Origin: Brenneria corticis
GTDB taxonomy: Bacteria > Pseudomonadota > Gammaproteobacteria > Enterobacterales > Enterobacteriaceae
Assembly (NCBI RefSeq): GCF_003115855.1
Contig: NZ_KZ819082.1
Coordinates: forward strand, 104,104 to 168,103
DNA: 64,000 nucleotides
Direction: 5' to 3'
The position numbers and the translations under genes are program-made. Of the stretch, positions 24,871 through 34,527 are shown in pieces. The notes below the pieces were generated by a model that worked only from the letters and a program-made list of their open reading frames with translations, did not search any database and was not told the DNA's origin. Positions within the stretch are counted from its first letter, which is position 1, and each line of letters begins with the position of its first letter.

Positions 24871-27117
24871 ATGCTTACGCGCCTGCGAGAAATTGTCGAA
24901 AAAGTAGCGGCGGCGGCCCGCCTTGATGATGCGCTGGATATTCTGGTGAATGAAATCTGTCAGGCAATGGACACGGAAGTCTGTTCCATCTATCTGGCCG
25001 ATCACCACCACCAATGCTACTACCTGATGGCCACGCGCGGATTGAAAAAACCGCGCGGGCGCACCGTCACGCTGGCGTTCGGCCAGGGCGTGGTCGGCCT
25101 GGTGGGCCAGCGGGCGGAGCCGATTAATCTGGCGGACGCCCGCACCCACCCCAGTTTCAAATATATTCCCGCCGTAAAGGAACAGCATTTCCGCTCTTTT
25201 CTCGGGGTGCCCGTTATCCATCGCCGCCAGCTGCTGGGGGTGTTGGTGGTGCAGCAGCGCGAACACCGGCAGTTTGATAAGAACGAAGAGTCGTTCATGG
25301 TGACGCTGGCGACGCAGATGGCGGCCATTCTTTCCCTGTCGCAGATTAAAACGCTGTTCGGGCAATTCCGTCAGGCGCGCGTTAAAGCGCTGACGGCATC
25401 CCCCGGCGTGGCTATCGCGCCCGGCTGGCGGGATTGCAGCCAGCCTTCGCTGGATCAGGTTTTTCCCGCTTCAAGTCTGGACAGCGAGCGGGAGCGCGCC
25501 CGGCTAACCCAGGCGCTGGAGGAAGCCACCGCGGAGTTTCGCCGTTTCAGCAAACGTTTCAGCGGCGGCGCGCAAAAAGAGAGCGCCGCCATTTTTGATC
25601 TCTATTCCCACCTGCTCAATGATGCCCGCTTGAAGCGCGAACTGTTTCAGGAAGTGGACGCCGGCAACGCCGCGCAATGGGCGGTCAAGCTGGTGATTGA
25701 GCGTTTCGCGGCGCGGTTCTCCAACCTGCAGGATACCTATCTGCGCGAACGGGCCGGCGATTTCCGCGCCCTCGGGCAGCGGTTGTTGTTCCATCTCGAC
25801 GATAACGCGCCCAGCCTCGGACGGTGGCCCGAACGCTTTATTCTGGTTGCCGATGAACTGACGGCGACGCTGCTGGCGGAATTGCCCGCGGAGCGGCTGG
25901 CGGGGGTGGTGGTCTACGACGGCGCGGCAAATTCTCATGCCGCCATTCTGGTGCGCGCCATGGGGATCCCGACCCTGGTCGGCGCGGATATTCAGCCTGA
26001 GCTGCTTCATCAGCGCATGCTGATTATCGACGGCTATCGCGGCGAGCTACTGGTGGATCCCGAACCGCTAGTGGTGCAGGAATATCAGCGTCTGCTGATT
26101 GAAGAAAATGCGCTCACCCGCCTGGCGGAAGATGATATGGCGCGCCCGGCGGTACTGAAAAGCGGCGAACGCATACAGGTGATGCTGAACGCCGGACTAA
26201 GCGCGGAGCATGATAAAAACATCATAAATCAAGTGGATGGAATCGGTCTGTATCGAACCGAGATCCCCTTTATGCTGCAGAGCGGCTTCCCGTCCGAAGA
26301 TGAGCAAACGGCGCAATATCAAAGCATGTTACAGCTCTTTCCCGCGGGGCAGGTGACGCTGCGCACGTTGGATATCGGCGCCGACAAGCCATTGCCGTAT
26401 CTGCCCATCAGCGAGGAGAACCCCAGCCTTGGCTGGCGCGGTATCCGTATTACCCTCGATCAGCCGGAAATATTCCTTATCCAGATTCGCGCCATGCTGC
26501 GGGCGAACGCCCATAGCGGCAATCTGCATATTCTGCTGCCGATGGTGAGCAGTCTGGATGAGATCGATGAGTCCCGCCGCCTGATCGACCAGGCCGCGGG
26601 CGAAGTCGAGGAACAGTTGGGATCTCCGCAGCCCCGGCCGCGCATCGGCATTATGATCGAAGTGCCGTCGATGATTTTTATGCTGCCGCATCTGGCCGAG
26701 CGCGTTGATTTTGTTTCCGTCGGCACCAACGATCTGACCCAGTATCTATTGGCGGTGGACCGTAATAACGCCCACGTCGCTTCCCTGTATGACAGCCTGC
26801 ATCCGGCGATGCTACAGGCGCTGAATACTATCGCCGCCGAGTGCCGGCGCCAGGGTATCGCGGTTTCCGTGTGCGGCGAGATGGCGGGGGAACCGCTGGG
26901 GGCGCTAGTGCTGACCGGGCTGGGTTATCGCGCGCTCAGTATGAACGGCCGCAGCGTGGCGCGCATTAAATACCTGCTGCGCCAGATTGCTTTACCCGAG
27001 GCGCAGACGCTGGTCGGGCAGTTGCTGAAGGCCCCAAGCGCCGGGGAGGTGCGCCGCCTCGCCGCCGTCTTCGCCGAAGAGCGCGGGCTGGGGGGGCTGA
27101 TCCGCGGCGGTCGCTGA
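24871..27117 (+). CDS. ptsP: Phosphoenolpyruvate-protein phosphotransferase EI-Ntr
   Basis: A 748-residue first enzyme of the nitrogen-related PTS, passing phosphate from PEP to NPr and then EIIA-Ntr. An N-terminal GAF domain (about 1-165), where glutamine and 2-oxoglutarate sense nitrogen status, precedes the EI domains. The phosphorylated His356 lies in GAANSHAAILVRAMGIPT, and the C-terminal PEP-binding barrel shows FVSVGTNDLTQYLLAVDRNN and SVCGEMAGEP with the catalytic Cys. Likely co-transcribed with rppH. Confidence 0.96.
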   Translation: MLTRLREIVEKVAAAARLDDALDILVNEICQAMDTEVCSIYLADHHHQCYYLMATRGLKKPRGRTVTLAFGQGVVGLVGQRAEPINLADARTHPSFKYIPAVKEQHFRSFLGVPVIHRRQLLGVLVVQQREHRQFDKNEESFMVTLATQMAAILSLSQIKTLFGQFRQARVKALTASPGVAIAPGWRDCSQPSLDQVFPASSLDSERERARLTQALEEATAEFRRFSKRFSGGAQKESAAIFDLYSHLLNDARLKRELFQEVDAGNAAQWAVKLVIERFAARFSNLQDTYLRERAGDFRALGQRLLFHLDDNAPSLGRWPERFILVADELTATLLAELPAERLAGVVVYDGAANSHAAILVRAMGIPTLVGADIQPELLHQRMLIIDGYRGELLVDPEPLVVQEYQRLLIEENALTRLAEDDMARPAVLKSGERIQVMLNAGLSAEHDKNIINQVDGIGLYRTEIPFMLQSGFPSEDEQTAQYQSMLQLFPAGQVTLRTLDIGADKPLPYLPISEENPSLGWRGIRITLDQPEIFLIQIRAMLRANAHSGNLHILLPMVSSLDEIDESRRLIDQAAGEVEEQLGSPQPRPRIGIMIEVPSMIFMLPHLAERVDFVSVGTNDLTQYLLAVDRNNAHVASLYDSLHPAMLQALNTIAAECRRQGIAVSVCGEMAGEPLGALVLTGLGYRALSMNGRSVARIKYLLRQIALPEAQTLVGQLLKAPSAGEVRRLAAVFAEERGLGGLIRGGR

Positions 27118-27275
27118 TTGACGGATAGCGGATGCTTTACAGAACTTTTCTTATGCGGATAACCTACGGATTCGGTGCGCTATGCTATGATTCGCCACCG
27201 CGGTCGGCGGGAAAACGCCCCGCCTCGACCGATAACCCCAGGCCGGGGACAATACAACAAAATATGTGGTGAACG

Positions 27276-28142
27276 ATGACGACGAGCTATCTGGCGTTTC
27301 CTCAGTTTGATCCGGTGATCTTTTCAATTGGCCCCGTGGCTTTGCACTGGTATGGGCTGATGTATTTGGTTGGGTTTGTGTTTGCCATGTGGCTGGCGGT
27401 GCGTCGCGCCAACAAACCGGGTAGCGGCTGGACGAGGGACGAAGTCGAAAACCTGTTGTATATGGGCTTTCTCGGGGTATTTATCGGCGGCCGACTGGGC
27501 TATGTGCTGTTCTATGCGTTGCCGTCGTTTATGGATAATCCGCTCTATTTATTTAAAGTCTGGGATGGCGGCATGTCATTCCACGGCGGTCTGATCGGCG
27601 TGATTTGCGTCATGCTGTGGTTCGCCCGGCGCACCAAACGGCATTTCTTCCAGGTGGCTGATTTTATCGCGCCGTTAATCCCTTTTGGCCTGGCGGCCGG
27701 TCGTCTGGGCAACTTTATCAACGGCGAACTTTGGGGTCGCGTCACCACCGGTACGCCATGGGCGATGTTATTCCCCGGCTCACGCGGCGAAGATCTGGCG
27801 CTGGCGGCCGGCAATCCGCAATGGCAGGCCATTTTCAACCAGTACGGCATGCTGCCGCGCCATCCCTCTCAGCTGTATCAGATGGCGCTTGAGGGCATCG
27901 CGCTGTTTATCATATTGAATCTGTTTATCCGTAAACCGCGCCCGATGGGCAGCGTTTCCGGGCTGTTCCTGATCGGCTACGGCGTTTTCCGCATCATCGC
28001 GGAATTTTTCCGCCAGCCTGATGCGCAGCTGGGGTTATTCAGCAATATCTTCAGCATGGGGCAAATTCTGTCGATACCGATGGTCGTCGTCGGGGTTCTG
28101 ATGATGGTCTGGGCCTATCGCCGTCAGCCCGCGCAGCAATAA
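27276..28142 (+). CDS. lgt: Prolipoprotein diacylglyceryl transferase
   Basis: A 288-residue inner-membrane enzyme with about 7 helices that adds diacylglycerol to lipobox cysteines of prolipoproteins. The conserved HGGLIG and the signature GRLGNFINGELWGR, with its essential Arg and Asn, are present. It is upstream of thyA as in E. coli. Four lipoproteins in this window (MltC, YgdR, MltA, YgdI) would be its substrates. Confidence 0.96.
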   Translation: MTTSYLAFPQFDPVIFSIGPVALHWYGLMYLVGFVFAMWLAVRRANKPGSGWTRDEVENLLYMGFLGVFIGGRLGYVLFYALPSFMDNPLYLFKVWDGGMSFHGGLIGVICVMLWFARRTKRHFFQVADFIAPLIPFGLAAGRLGNFINGELWGRVTTGTPWAMLFPGSRGEDLALAAGNPQWQAIFNQYGMLPRHPSQLYQMALEGIALFIILNLFIRKPRPMGSVSGLFLIGYGVFRIIAEFFRQPDAQLGLFSNIFSMGQILSIPMVVVGVLMMVWAYRRQPAQQ

Positions 28143-28181
28143 TCGTCGGCCGTCATTTTTTAATATTCGTGGTGAGGTAGT

Positions 28182-28976
28182 ATGAAACAGTATCTGGATC
28201 TGATGAAAAAAGTGCTCGAGGAAGGGACGCCGAAAGCCGATCGCACCGGCACCGGCACCCTGTCGATTTTCGGTCATCAGATGCGTTTCAATTTACAGCA
28301 GGGTTTTCCGCTGGTAACCACCAAGCGCTGCCATCTGCGTTCGATCATTCATGAGCTGCTGTGGTTCCTCAACGGTGATACCAACGTGGCTTACCTGCAT
28401 GACAACAAAGTGAGTATTTGGGACGAATGGGCGGATGAAAACGGCGATCTCGGCCCGGTCTACGGCAAACAATGGCGCGCCTGGGGCGCGGTCGACGGGC
28501 GTCAGATCGATCAGCTGAAAAACGTGCTGACCCAGTTGAAACAGGATCCCGACTCCCGGCGCATTATCGTTTCCGCCTGGAACGTGGGGGAGCTGGACAA
28601 GATGGCGCTGGCGCCGTGCCATGCCTTTTTCCAGTTCTACGTTGCCGACGGCAAATTATCCTGCCAGCTTTATCAGCGTTCGTGCGACGTGTTCCTCGGT
28701 TTGCCTTTCAATATCGCCAGCTATGCCTTACTGGTGCATATGGTGGCGCAGCAGTGCGACCTGGAGGTCGGGGACTTCGTCTGGACGGGCGGGGATACCC
28801 ACCTCTACAACAACCATATGGAACAGACGCACCTGCAACTGAGCCGCGAACCGCGTCCCTTGCCGAAGCTGGTGATTAAACGCCGTCCCGATACGCTGTT
28901 TGACTACCGTTTTGAAGACTTTGAAATCGAAGGCTACGATCCGCATCCGCCGATTAAAGCGCCGGTGGCGATCTGA
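28182..28976 (+). CDS. thyA: Thymidylate synthase
   Basis: A 264-residue enzyme that methylates dUMP to dTMP with methylene-tetrahydrofolate. The nucleophile Cys146 is in MALAPCHAFFQFY, followed by the dUMP-binding SCQLYQRSCDVFLGLPFNIA. Length and sequence equal E. coli ThyA. Confidence 0.97.
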   Translation: MKQYLDLMKKVLEEGTPKADRTGTGTLSIFGHQMRFNLQQGFPLVTTKRCHLRSIIHELLWFLNGDTNVAYLHDNKVSIWDEWADENGDLGPVYGKQWRAWGAVDGRQIDQLKNVLTQLKQDPDSRRIIVSAWNVGELDKMALAPCHAFFQFYVADGKLSCQLYQRSCDVFLGLPFNIASYALLVHMVAQQCDLEVGDFVWTGGDTHLYNNHMEQTHLQLSREPRPLPKLVIKRRPDTLFDYRFEDFEIEGYDPHPPIKAPVAI

Positions 28977-29048
28977 AGTTGATTGAGTGACAGGGCGGCC
29001 TGCGCCGCCTTGGCATGTTGACAAAATTCGGCTATTCGCCATTAATGA

Positions 29049-29514
29049 CCCCCAGCCTCCCCCTTGTCACTGTCTCTTATACACAAATCCAAGGAACCTC
29101 TAGAGGCCATGTGTATTCTGGTCTTTGGTTCATTCTTGGTTCTTTGTTTTTTGCTTTTCGTCGGCGTAAGAAATCACGCTGAGGTGGACGACCCCGCGAA
29201 TGCGCCGCAGGGAAGCGGCGCAAGCCAGTGCCGCGTCGGGAACGCGTCACTGGCGGTTCGGGAAAGGGGGCGACCGCCGAAGGCATCGCGTCAGCGACGT
29301 GATTTCAGCCACAAGCCCGGGTCCGGAGGGTGGTGGCGCTTGAACCACCCTGCGTCGGGCGCGTGCTGCGACATAGCAGAGAAATGATGGCCTTCTAGCG
29401 CACGAAATAGCGCTGAACTCACATATACCGTTAACAGTATATGTGACTAAGAGACAGTCCTTGTCAGGGGGAGGAGCTGACTCCCTCCCCTGCGAAGGGG
29501 AGGGCTGGGGTGGG
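29049..29514. repeat. Interrupted palindromic repeat (REP-like) hosting the MITE
   Basis: Removing the inserted element leaves CCCCAGCC at one end and GGCTGGGG at the other, enclosing two hairpins: CCTCCCC/GGGGAGG around the target bases CTTGTCA, and CCCTCCCC/GGGGAGGG (29484-29507). Such compact palindromes are typical dispersed intergenic repeats of Enterobacterales. Confidence 0.65.
29070..29457. mobile_element. 388-bp MITE-like element with IS50/Tn5-type ends
   Basis: The left end CTGTCTCTTATACACAAAT and the inverted right end CTGTCTCTTAGTCACATAT match the Tn5 mosaic end at about 17 and 16 of 19 positions. The flanks CCCTTGTCA (29061-29069) and TCCTTGTCA (29458-29466) are 8/9 identical, fitting the 9-bp duplication of IS50-group IS4-family transposases. 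There is no transposase gene inside. A subterminal inverted repeat ACATATAC/GTATATGT (29421-29444) is next to the right end. It is a non-autonomous element needing a transposase elsewhere. Confidence 0.8.
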
Positions 29515-29660
29515 GTAACTACCTGGTTCCTCAGCACAATCAGGGATTATCCCCGCATCTTTCCCCCTTCGTTGCATGGTTGCGCGCAAACATTGCGTAT
29601 CTTCTCGTATAACGCCGTTAATCCCCTGTCGTTATTCAATAAAATCCCCACACTGGCGGT

Positions 29661-30161
29661 ATGAAAACGGCTATTCGACAATCGCGGGGGATTACCTTGC
29701 TTGAATTATTGGCGGTTCTGACGATAGCGGCGCTGCTGGCCGGCGGCGGTCTGCACGCCTGGACGGGGTATCAACAGGCGCTGCGGCTGGAGCAGGGGGC
29801 GCGGCAACTGCTGGATTTTTTAAGCCGGGTGCGGGCCAACGCCGATTGGCGTAATGAAACCCGCACGGCGCGGTTTATACGGCAGGGTGAATACTGGTGC
29901 CTGAACGACGCGGCGGACGATAGCGCAATAAAAAGCTGCGCGGAACAGAACCCCCGCCAGTTTACGCGCGCCGATAAAGATCTCTCCGTCTCGGCGTTTA
30001 CCAGCGATACCCTGACTTTTTACGGCTTACGCAATACGGCGCAGGCCGGACATATTACGCTGGCGAACGCCGCCGGAAAACTGCGCCTGGTGATCTCGGT
30101 GCGCGGGCGCCTGCGTCTGTGCAGCGAAGACCGGCAGGTGCTGGCGATCCCGCTATGTTAA
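29661..30161 (+). CDS. ppdA: Prepilin peptidase-dependent protein PpdA
   Basis: A 166-residue type IV pilin-like (GspH/FimT-type) protein. The prepilin cleavage site is RGITLLELLAVLTIAALLAG, with cleavage after Gly and the conserved Glu at +5. It is the first gene of the overlapping ppdA-ppdB-ygdB-ppdC minor pseudopilin operon, in the E. coli order downstream of thyA. It probably primes assembly of a type II secretion or type IV pilus-like filament. Confidence 0.92.
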   Translation: MKTAIRQSRGITLLELLAVLTIAALLAGGGLHAWTGYQQALRLEQGARQLLDFLSRVRANADWRNETRTARFIRQGEYWCLNDAADDSAIKSCAEQNPRQFTRADKDLSVSAFTSDTLTFYGLRNTAQAGHITLANAAGKLRLVISVRGRLRLCSEDRQVLAIPLC

Positions 30162-30736
30162 ACAGGGCGCAACGGGGATTCACGCTGGCGGAGATGTTGC
30201 TGGCGCTCAGTCTGGGCAGCCTGATTATGCTGTCGGCGGCGCAGCTCTATCCGCTGCTGCGCGCGCAAAGCCAGAACAGCGCCCACTATTTCCGCCTGGA
30301 GCAGGTGCTCGGCCAGGCCGTTTCCGGGATTGAAAAGGATCTCCGCCGGGCGGGGTTCTGCGCCGGTGAATGCCGGGGGCGCGCCGTCAGCATCGGCAAC
30401 TATCCGGGCGAGGCGGCGCAAAGCTGCCTTAATGTGTCATACGATCTGAACCGCAACGGCGTTTGGGACGGCGGCGAGCGGCAGGACGGCGAATCTTTCG
30501 GCTATCGTTTGCGCGCCGGCGCCCTGGAAGTGCAGCGGGGAACGCATGGCTGTCAGGGCGATCGCTGGGAAAAACGCTTTGATCCGCAGGAAGTGACGAT
30601 CGCGCAGTTTCGTATACAGCCGCTGACCGATCGTCCGGGCGCGGCGCTGTATCAGCTGCAGCTGGCAGGCTACTGGACGAAACGTCCGGCTATTGGCCGG
30701 CAAATCACCCGCTTGATCGTGGGGCGTAATCAATGA
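30155..30736 (+). CDS. ppdB: Prepilin peptidase-dependent protein PpdB
   Basis: A 193-residue minor pseudopilin (PilW-like). MLNRAQRGFTLAEMLLALSL shows a standard prepilin peptidase site. The ATG at 30155 overlaps the ppdA end by 7 bases; earlier in-frame starts would place the pilin motif internally. Four cysteines in the mature region (FCAGEC, QSCLN, HGCQGD) could form disulphides. Confidence 0.92.
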   Translation: MLNRAQRGFTLAEMLLALSLGSLIMLSAAQLYPLLRAQSQNSAHYFRLEQVLGQAVSGIEKDLRRAGFCAGECRGRAVSIGNYPGEAAQSCLNVSYDLNRNGVWDGGERQDGESFGYRLRAGALEVQRGTHGCQGDRWEKRFDPQEVTIAQFRIQPLTDRPGAALYQLQLAGYWTKRPAIGRQITRLIVGRNQ

Positions 30737-31188
30737 ACAAGGCATGGCAGTCCGGCGGCAGTACGTTGACGATGGTAATGCTGCTCTCCATCGTGGGGCT
30801 GCTGCTGATGTCCGGCCTGCAGCGCCAGCTTGATGCGGCGATACAAACGGGGAATGATGAGCGCCACTACCTGCGCGCATTTAATCAGGCGTTATCCTCG
30901 CTGAACTGGGGGATGAGCCTGCGCTGGCGCGACGCGGAGGAGGGCTGGCAGTGTCAGGCGCTGGCGTCGGAAGCGCTGCGGGCCTGCCTGAAAAAGGCGT
31001 CTGGCGAGGCGCAATGGCTATTGCGCGGCGAGGGACGGCTCCCGGCGCAGCCGCGTCCGCTGGCGCTGTATCGCAGAGTGATATTCTTAACGCCGGCGTC
31101 GGAGAATGGTACCCTGCAGCCCTTGCCCCAGGGCTGGCTGGATTTTTGTCCGGATAGGGAAAGCGCCCGCTGTGCCGATGCGGAATAG
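30733..31188 (+). CDS. ygdB: YgdB family pseudopilin (DUF2509)
   Basis: A 151-residue protein with an N-terminal hydrophobic segment GGSTLTMVMLLSIVGLLLMS, similar to PilX-type minor pilins but with an unusual cleavage region. Overlaps ppdB by 4 bases and ppdC by 11, so translation is coupled. Confidence 0.9.
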   Translation: MNKAWQSGGSTLTMVMLLSIVGLLLMSGLQRQLDAAIQTGNDERHYLRAFNQALSSLNWGMSLRWRDAEEGWQCQALASEALRACLKKASGEAQWLLRGEGRLPAQPRPLALYRRVIFLTPASENGTLQPLPQGWLDFCPDRESARCADAE

Positions 31189-31543
31189 GGCGCTCCGCGG
31201 CCGGCCGTTTCAGCAGCGCGGCTTCAGCCTGCCGGAAACGCTGGCGGCGGCTCTGTTGTTCGCGGTGTCGCTGCTCGGGCTGCTGCAATATCATCAGGTT
31301 TTGCAGCAATCGTTCCAGCATCAATGGCAGCAGCGTCAGGCGTGGCGACTGGCTGCTCAGCAACTGGAAGCCTATGAAGCCGGAATGAAGTACCATGCAA
31401 TCGTTCCGCCGCCGGAAAGCGGATGGCGATTCAATCTGTCGGAACAGGCGCAGGGGGCGGGATGCCGCAGGGTGACGGCCACCGCGACCACGCCGCGACA
31501 TTACCAGGCGCGGCTCACCCGCTGGTTTTGTCCGGCAGCGTGA
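31178..31543 (+). CDS. ppdC: Prepilin peptidase-dependent protein PpdC
   Basis: A 121-residue minor pseudopilin (PilV-like). The site RGFSLPETLAAALLFAVSLL has Glu at +5. The ATG at 31178 overlaps ygdB; an upstream in-frame ATG would add an unrelated leader. In E. coli recC follows ppdC; here ptrA follows, 89 bases later. Confidence 0.9.
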   Translation: MRNRALRGRPFQQRGFSLPETLAAALLFAVSLLGLLQYHQVLQQSFQHQWQQRQAWRLAAQQLEAYEAGMKYHAIVPPPESGWRFNLSEQAQGAGCRRVTATATTPRHYQARLTRWFCPAA

Positions 31544-31632
31544 AGTATGACGGATCTATACTGGTGACTGTCGCCAATCCGTTCTACTCTGATTTGATTT
31601 ATCTATTCGACGTGAAGGCTATGGAGAAATGC

Positions 31633-34521
31633 ATGCGTAGGCAGTTTGTCTGGATTAGCGGGTGGTTGTTGTTATTTATTTTCTGGCTTCCGTCGAGCTG
31701 GGCGGAAACCGGTTGGCAGCCGCTGGCGCAAACCATTCATAAAAGCGACAAGGACCCGCGCCAGTATCAGGCGATAAAACTGGATAACGGCATGACGGTG
31801 CTGCTGGTTTCCGATGCGCAGGCGACGAAATCCCTGGCCTCGCTGGCGTTGCCGGTAGGGTCGCTGGACGATCCCGCCAGTCAGCTGGGGCTGGCGCATT
31901 ATCTTGAGCATATGGTGTTGATGGGCTCCAAACGCTATCCGCAGCCGGAAGCCCTGTCCGAATTCCTGAAAAAGCACGGCGGCAGCCACAATGCCAGCAC
32001 CGCGTCGTACCGCACGGCGTATTATCTGGAAGTGGAAAATGATGCGCTGCAACCGGCGGTTGACCGTCTGGCGGACGCCATCGCCGCGCCTTTGCTCGAT
32101 CCGGTCAACGCCGACCGCGAACGGCACGCGGTGAATGCGGAAATGACCATGGCCCGTTCCCGTGACGGCCATCGCATGGCGCAGGTGGGGGCGGAAACCT
32201 TGAATCCGGCGCATCCCAGCTCGCGATTCTCCGGCGGCAATCTCGACACCCTGAGCGACAAGCCCGGCAGCAAGCTGCACGACGAACTGGTGAAGTTTTA
32301 TCAGCGCTATTACTCCGCCAATCTGATGAAAGGGGTGATTTACAGCAACCGGCCTTTACCGGAGCTGGCCGCGCTGGCGGCGAGCACTTTCGGGCGCATC
32401 GCCAATCATGACGCCGACGTGCCGCCGATCACCGTCCCGGTAGCCACCGAAGCGCAGCGCGGCATCATCATCCACTACGTTCCGGCGCAGCCGCGCAAAC
32501 AGCTGCGCATTGAATTCCGGGTGGATAACAACAGCCAGGCATTTCGCAGCAAAACGGATACCTATATCAGCTATCTGATCGGCAACCGCAGCCAGAACAC
32601 GCTATCCGACTGGTTGCAGAAAGAGGGACTGGTGGAGTCCATCGGCGCCGGTTCCGACCCGGTTATCGATCGCAACGGCGGCATTTTCGCCATTTCGGCC
32701 TCGTTAACGGATAAAGGTCTGGCGCGGCGCGATGAGGTTATCGCGGCAATCTTCAATTACCTGCAACTGGTGCGCCGGGAAGGCATCCAACAGCGCTATT
32801 TCGATGAAATCGCCAACGTGCTGGATCTGGATTTCCGCTACCCCTCCATCAGCCGCGATATGGACTATATCGAATGGCTGGTGGATACCATGCTGCGGGT
32901 GCCGGTGGAACATACGCTGGATGCGGTATATCTGGCCGATCGCTACGATCCGCAAGCCATTGCCGCACGGCTGGATGAGATGCGTCCGCAGAACGCCCGT
33001 ATCTGGCTGATCGGTCCGGATGAACCGCACAACAAGGTGGCCTATTTTGTCGATGCGCCTTATCAGGTGGACAGCGTGCCCGCCGCCACCTTTGCCCGGT
33101 GGGAAACACTGGGACGGAAAATTTCACTGACGCTCCCCACGGTCAACCCCTATATCCCGGATGATTTTTCCCTGATTAAACCGGATGCCGAAGTTACCCA
33201 TCCGCAAGTGTTACTGCAACAGCCGGGATTGCGGGTGCTGTATATGCCCAGCCGCTACTTCGCCGATGAGCCCAGGGCCGATATCACCTTGTTTTTACGC
33301 AATAAAGAAGCCCGCGACGGCGCACGTAATCAGGTTCTGTTCGCCCTGAACGACTATCTGGCCGGTCTGGCGCTGGACGAGTTGAGCTATCAGGCGTCGG
33401 TGGGCGGCATCAGCTTCTCCACCAGCAGCAATGACGGCCTGACCATCAAGGCCAGCGGCTACACCCAGCGCCTGCCTCAGCTGCTGCTGGCGCTGGTGGA
33501 GGGCTATACCTCTTTCTCCTCGACGGAAGAGCAGCTGCAGCAGGCGAAGTCCTGGTATGAGCAGCAATTGGAGGCGGCGGAAAAAGGGAAAGCGTTTGAA
33601 CTGGCCGTTCAGCCGATCCAGGTGCTGTCGCAGGTGCCCTATACCGAACGCGCCGAGCGGCGCAGTTTGCTGCAAGGGATTACGCTGCGGGACATTGTGG
33701 AGTACCGCAAAACGCTGCTGCAACAGGCGGCGCCGGAAATGCTGGTGGTGGGGAATTTGCCGCCGCAACGGGTAACGGAACTGGCGCAGACGCTAAAAGC
33801 CCGCCTGAACTGCGGCGGAGAAATCCTGTGGCGCAGCGATGACGTGCGGATTGATAAAACGCAACGGGCCAACCTGCAGCGGCCCGGCGGCAGCAGCGAC
33901 TCCGCGCTGGCCTCGGTATATGTGCCGACGGGCTACGGCGAAATTCAGGGCATGGCCTATAGCTCGGTGCTGGGGCAGATTATTCAGCCCTGGTTCTACA
34001 GCCAGCTAAGAACGGAAGAGCAGCTCGGCTACGCGGTATTCGCCTTCCCGATCTCCGTCGGGCGGCAGTGGGGGATCGGTTTCCTGCTGCAAAGCAACAG
34101 TAAACAACCGGCCTATCTGTATCAGCGCTATCAGGATTTCTATCAGAAAGCGCAGGCGCGGCTGCGGGCGATGAGCGCCGACGAGTTCGCCCAGTACAAA
34201 CAGGGGGTGATTAATGAACTGAGCCAGCGCCCGCAAACGCTGGATGAAGAGGCGAGGCGTTTTCTTAACGATCTGCAGCGGGAAAATTTCAGCTTTGATA
34301 CCCGCGAAAAGCTGATCGCCGCCATCAAGCCGCTGACGGTGCAACAGCTGGCCGATTACTTCAGCCAGGCGCTGAAGCCGCAGGGGCTGGCGGTGTTGTC
34401 GCAAATTTCCGGCAATCATCACGGCAAGGCGGAGTATGCCGCGCCGCAGGGGTGGCATACCTATCCCGACGCCTCCTCGTTGCAGAAAACGCTGCCGTTG
34501 CAAAAAGCGCCGGCGAGATAA
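31633..34521 (+). CDS. ptrA: Protease III (pitrilysin)
   Basis: A 962-residue periplasmic zinc protease of family M16, the same length as E. coli PtrA. The signal peptide MRRQFVWISGWLLLFIFWLP is followed by ETGWQPL, and the inverted zinc motif HxxEH is in HYLEHMVLMGSKRYP. ATG 31633 is preferred over 31621 because GGAG lies 6 bases ahead. It is strongly enterobacterial in sequence, in contrast to the rec genes that follow 6 bases later. In E. coli ptrA separates recC from recB; here it precedes recC. Confidence 0.96.
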   Translation: MRRQFVWISGWLLLFIFWLPSSWAETGWQPLAQTIHKSDKDPRQYQAIKLDNGMTVLLVSDAQATKSLASLALPVGSLDDPASQLGLAHYLEHMVLMGSKRYPQPEALSEFLKKHGGSHNASTASYRTAYYLEVENDALQPAVDRLADAIAAPLLDPVNADRERHAVNAEMTMARSRDGHRMAQVGAETLNPAHPSSRFSGGNLDTLSDKPGSKLHDELVKFYQRYYSANLMKGVIYSNRPLPELAALAASTFGRIANHDADVPPITVPVATEAQRGIIIHYVPAQPRKQLRIEFRVDNNSQAFRSKTDTYISYLIGNRSQNTLSDWLQKEGLVESIGAGSDPVIDRNGGIFAISASLTDKGLARRDEVIAAIFNYLQLVRREGIQQRYFDEIANVLDLDFRYPSISRDMDYIEWLVDTMLRVPVEHTLDAVYLADRYDPQAIAARLDEMRPQNARIWLIGPDEPHNKVAYFVDAPYQVDSVPAATFARWETLGRKISLTLPTVNPYIPDDFSLIKPDAEVTHPQVLLQQPGLRVLYMPSRYFADEPRADITLFLRNKEARDGARNQVLFALNDYLAGLALDELSYQASVGGISFSTSSNDGLTIKASGYTQRLPQLLLALVEGYTSFSSTEEQLQQAKSWYEQQLEAAEKGKAFELAVQPIQVLSQVPYTERAERRSLLQGITLRDIVEYRKTLLQQAAPEMLVVGNLPPQRVTELAQTLKARLNCGGEILWRSDDVRIDKTQRANLQRPGGSSDSALASVYVPTGYGEIQGMAYSSVLGQIIQPWFYSQLRTEEQLGYAVFAFPISVGRQWGIGFLLQSNSKQPAYLYQRYQDFYQKAQARLRAMSADEFAQYKQGVINELSQRPQTLDEEARRFLNDLQRENFSFDTREKLIAAIKPLTVQQLADYFSQALKPQGLAVLSQISGNHHGKAEYAAPQGWHTYPDASSLQKTLPLQKAPAR

Positions 34522-34527
34522 ATCACT

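Noticed and set aside
29070..29457. Possible sequencing-library adapter contamination, since the ends resemble the Tn5 mosaic end
   Set aside because: The two ends differ from the exact mosaic end and from each other, are inverted, flank 350 bases of bacterial-like DNA and carry a 9-bp target-site duplication.
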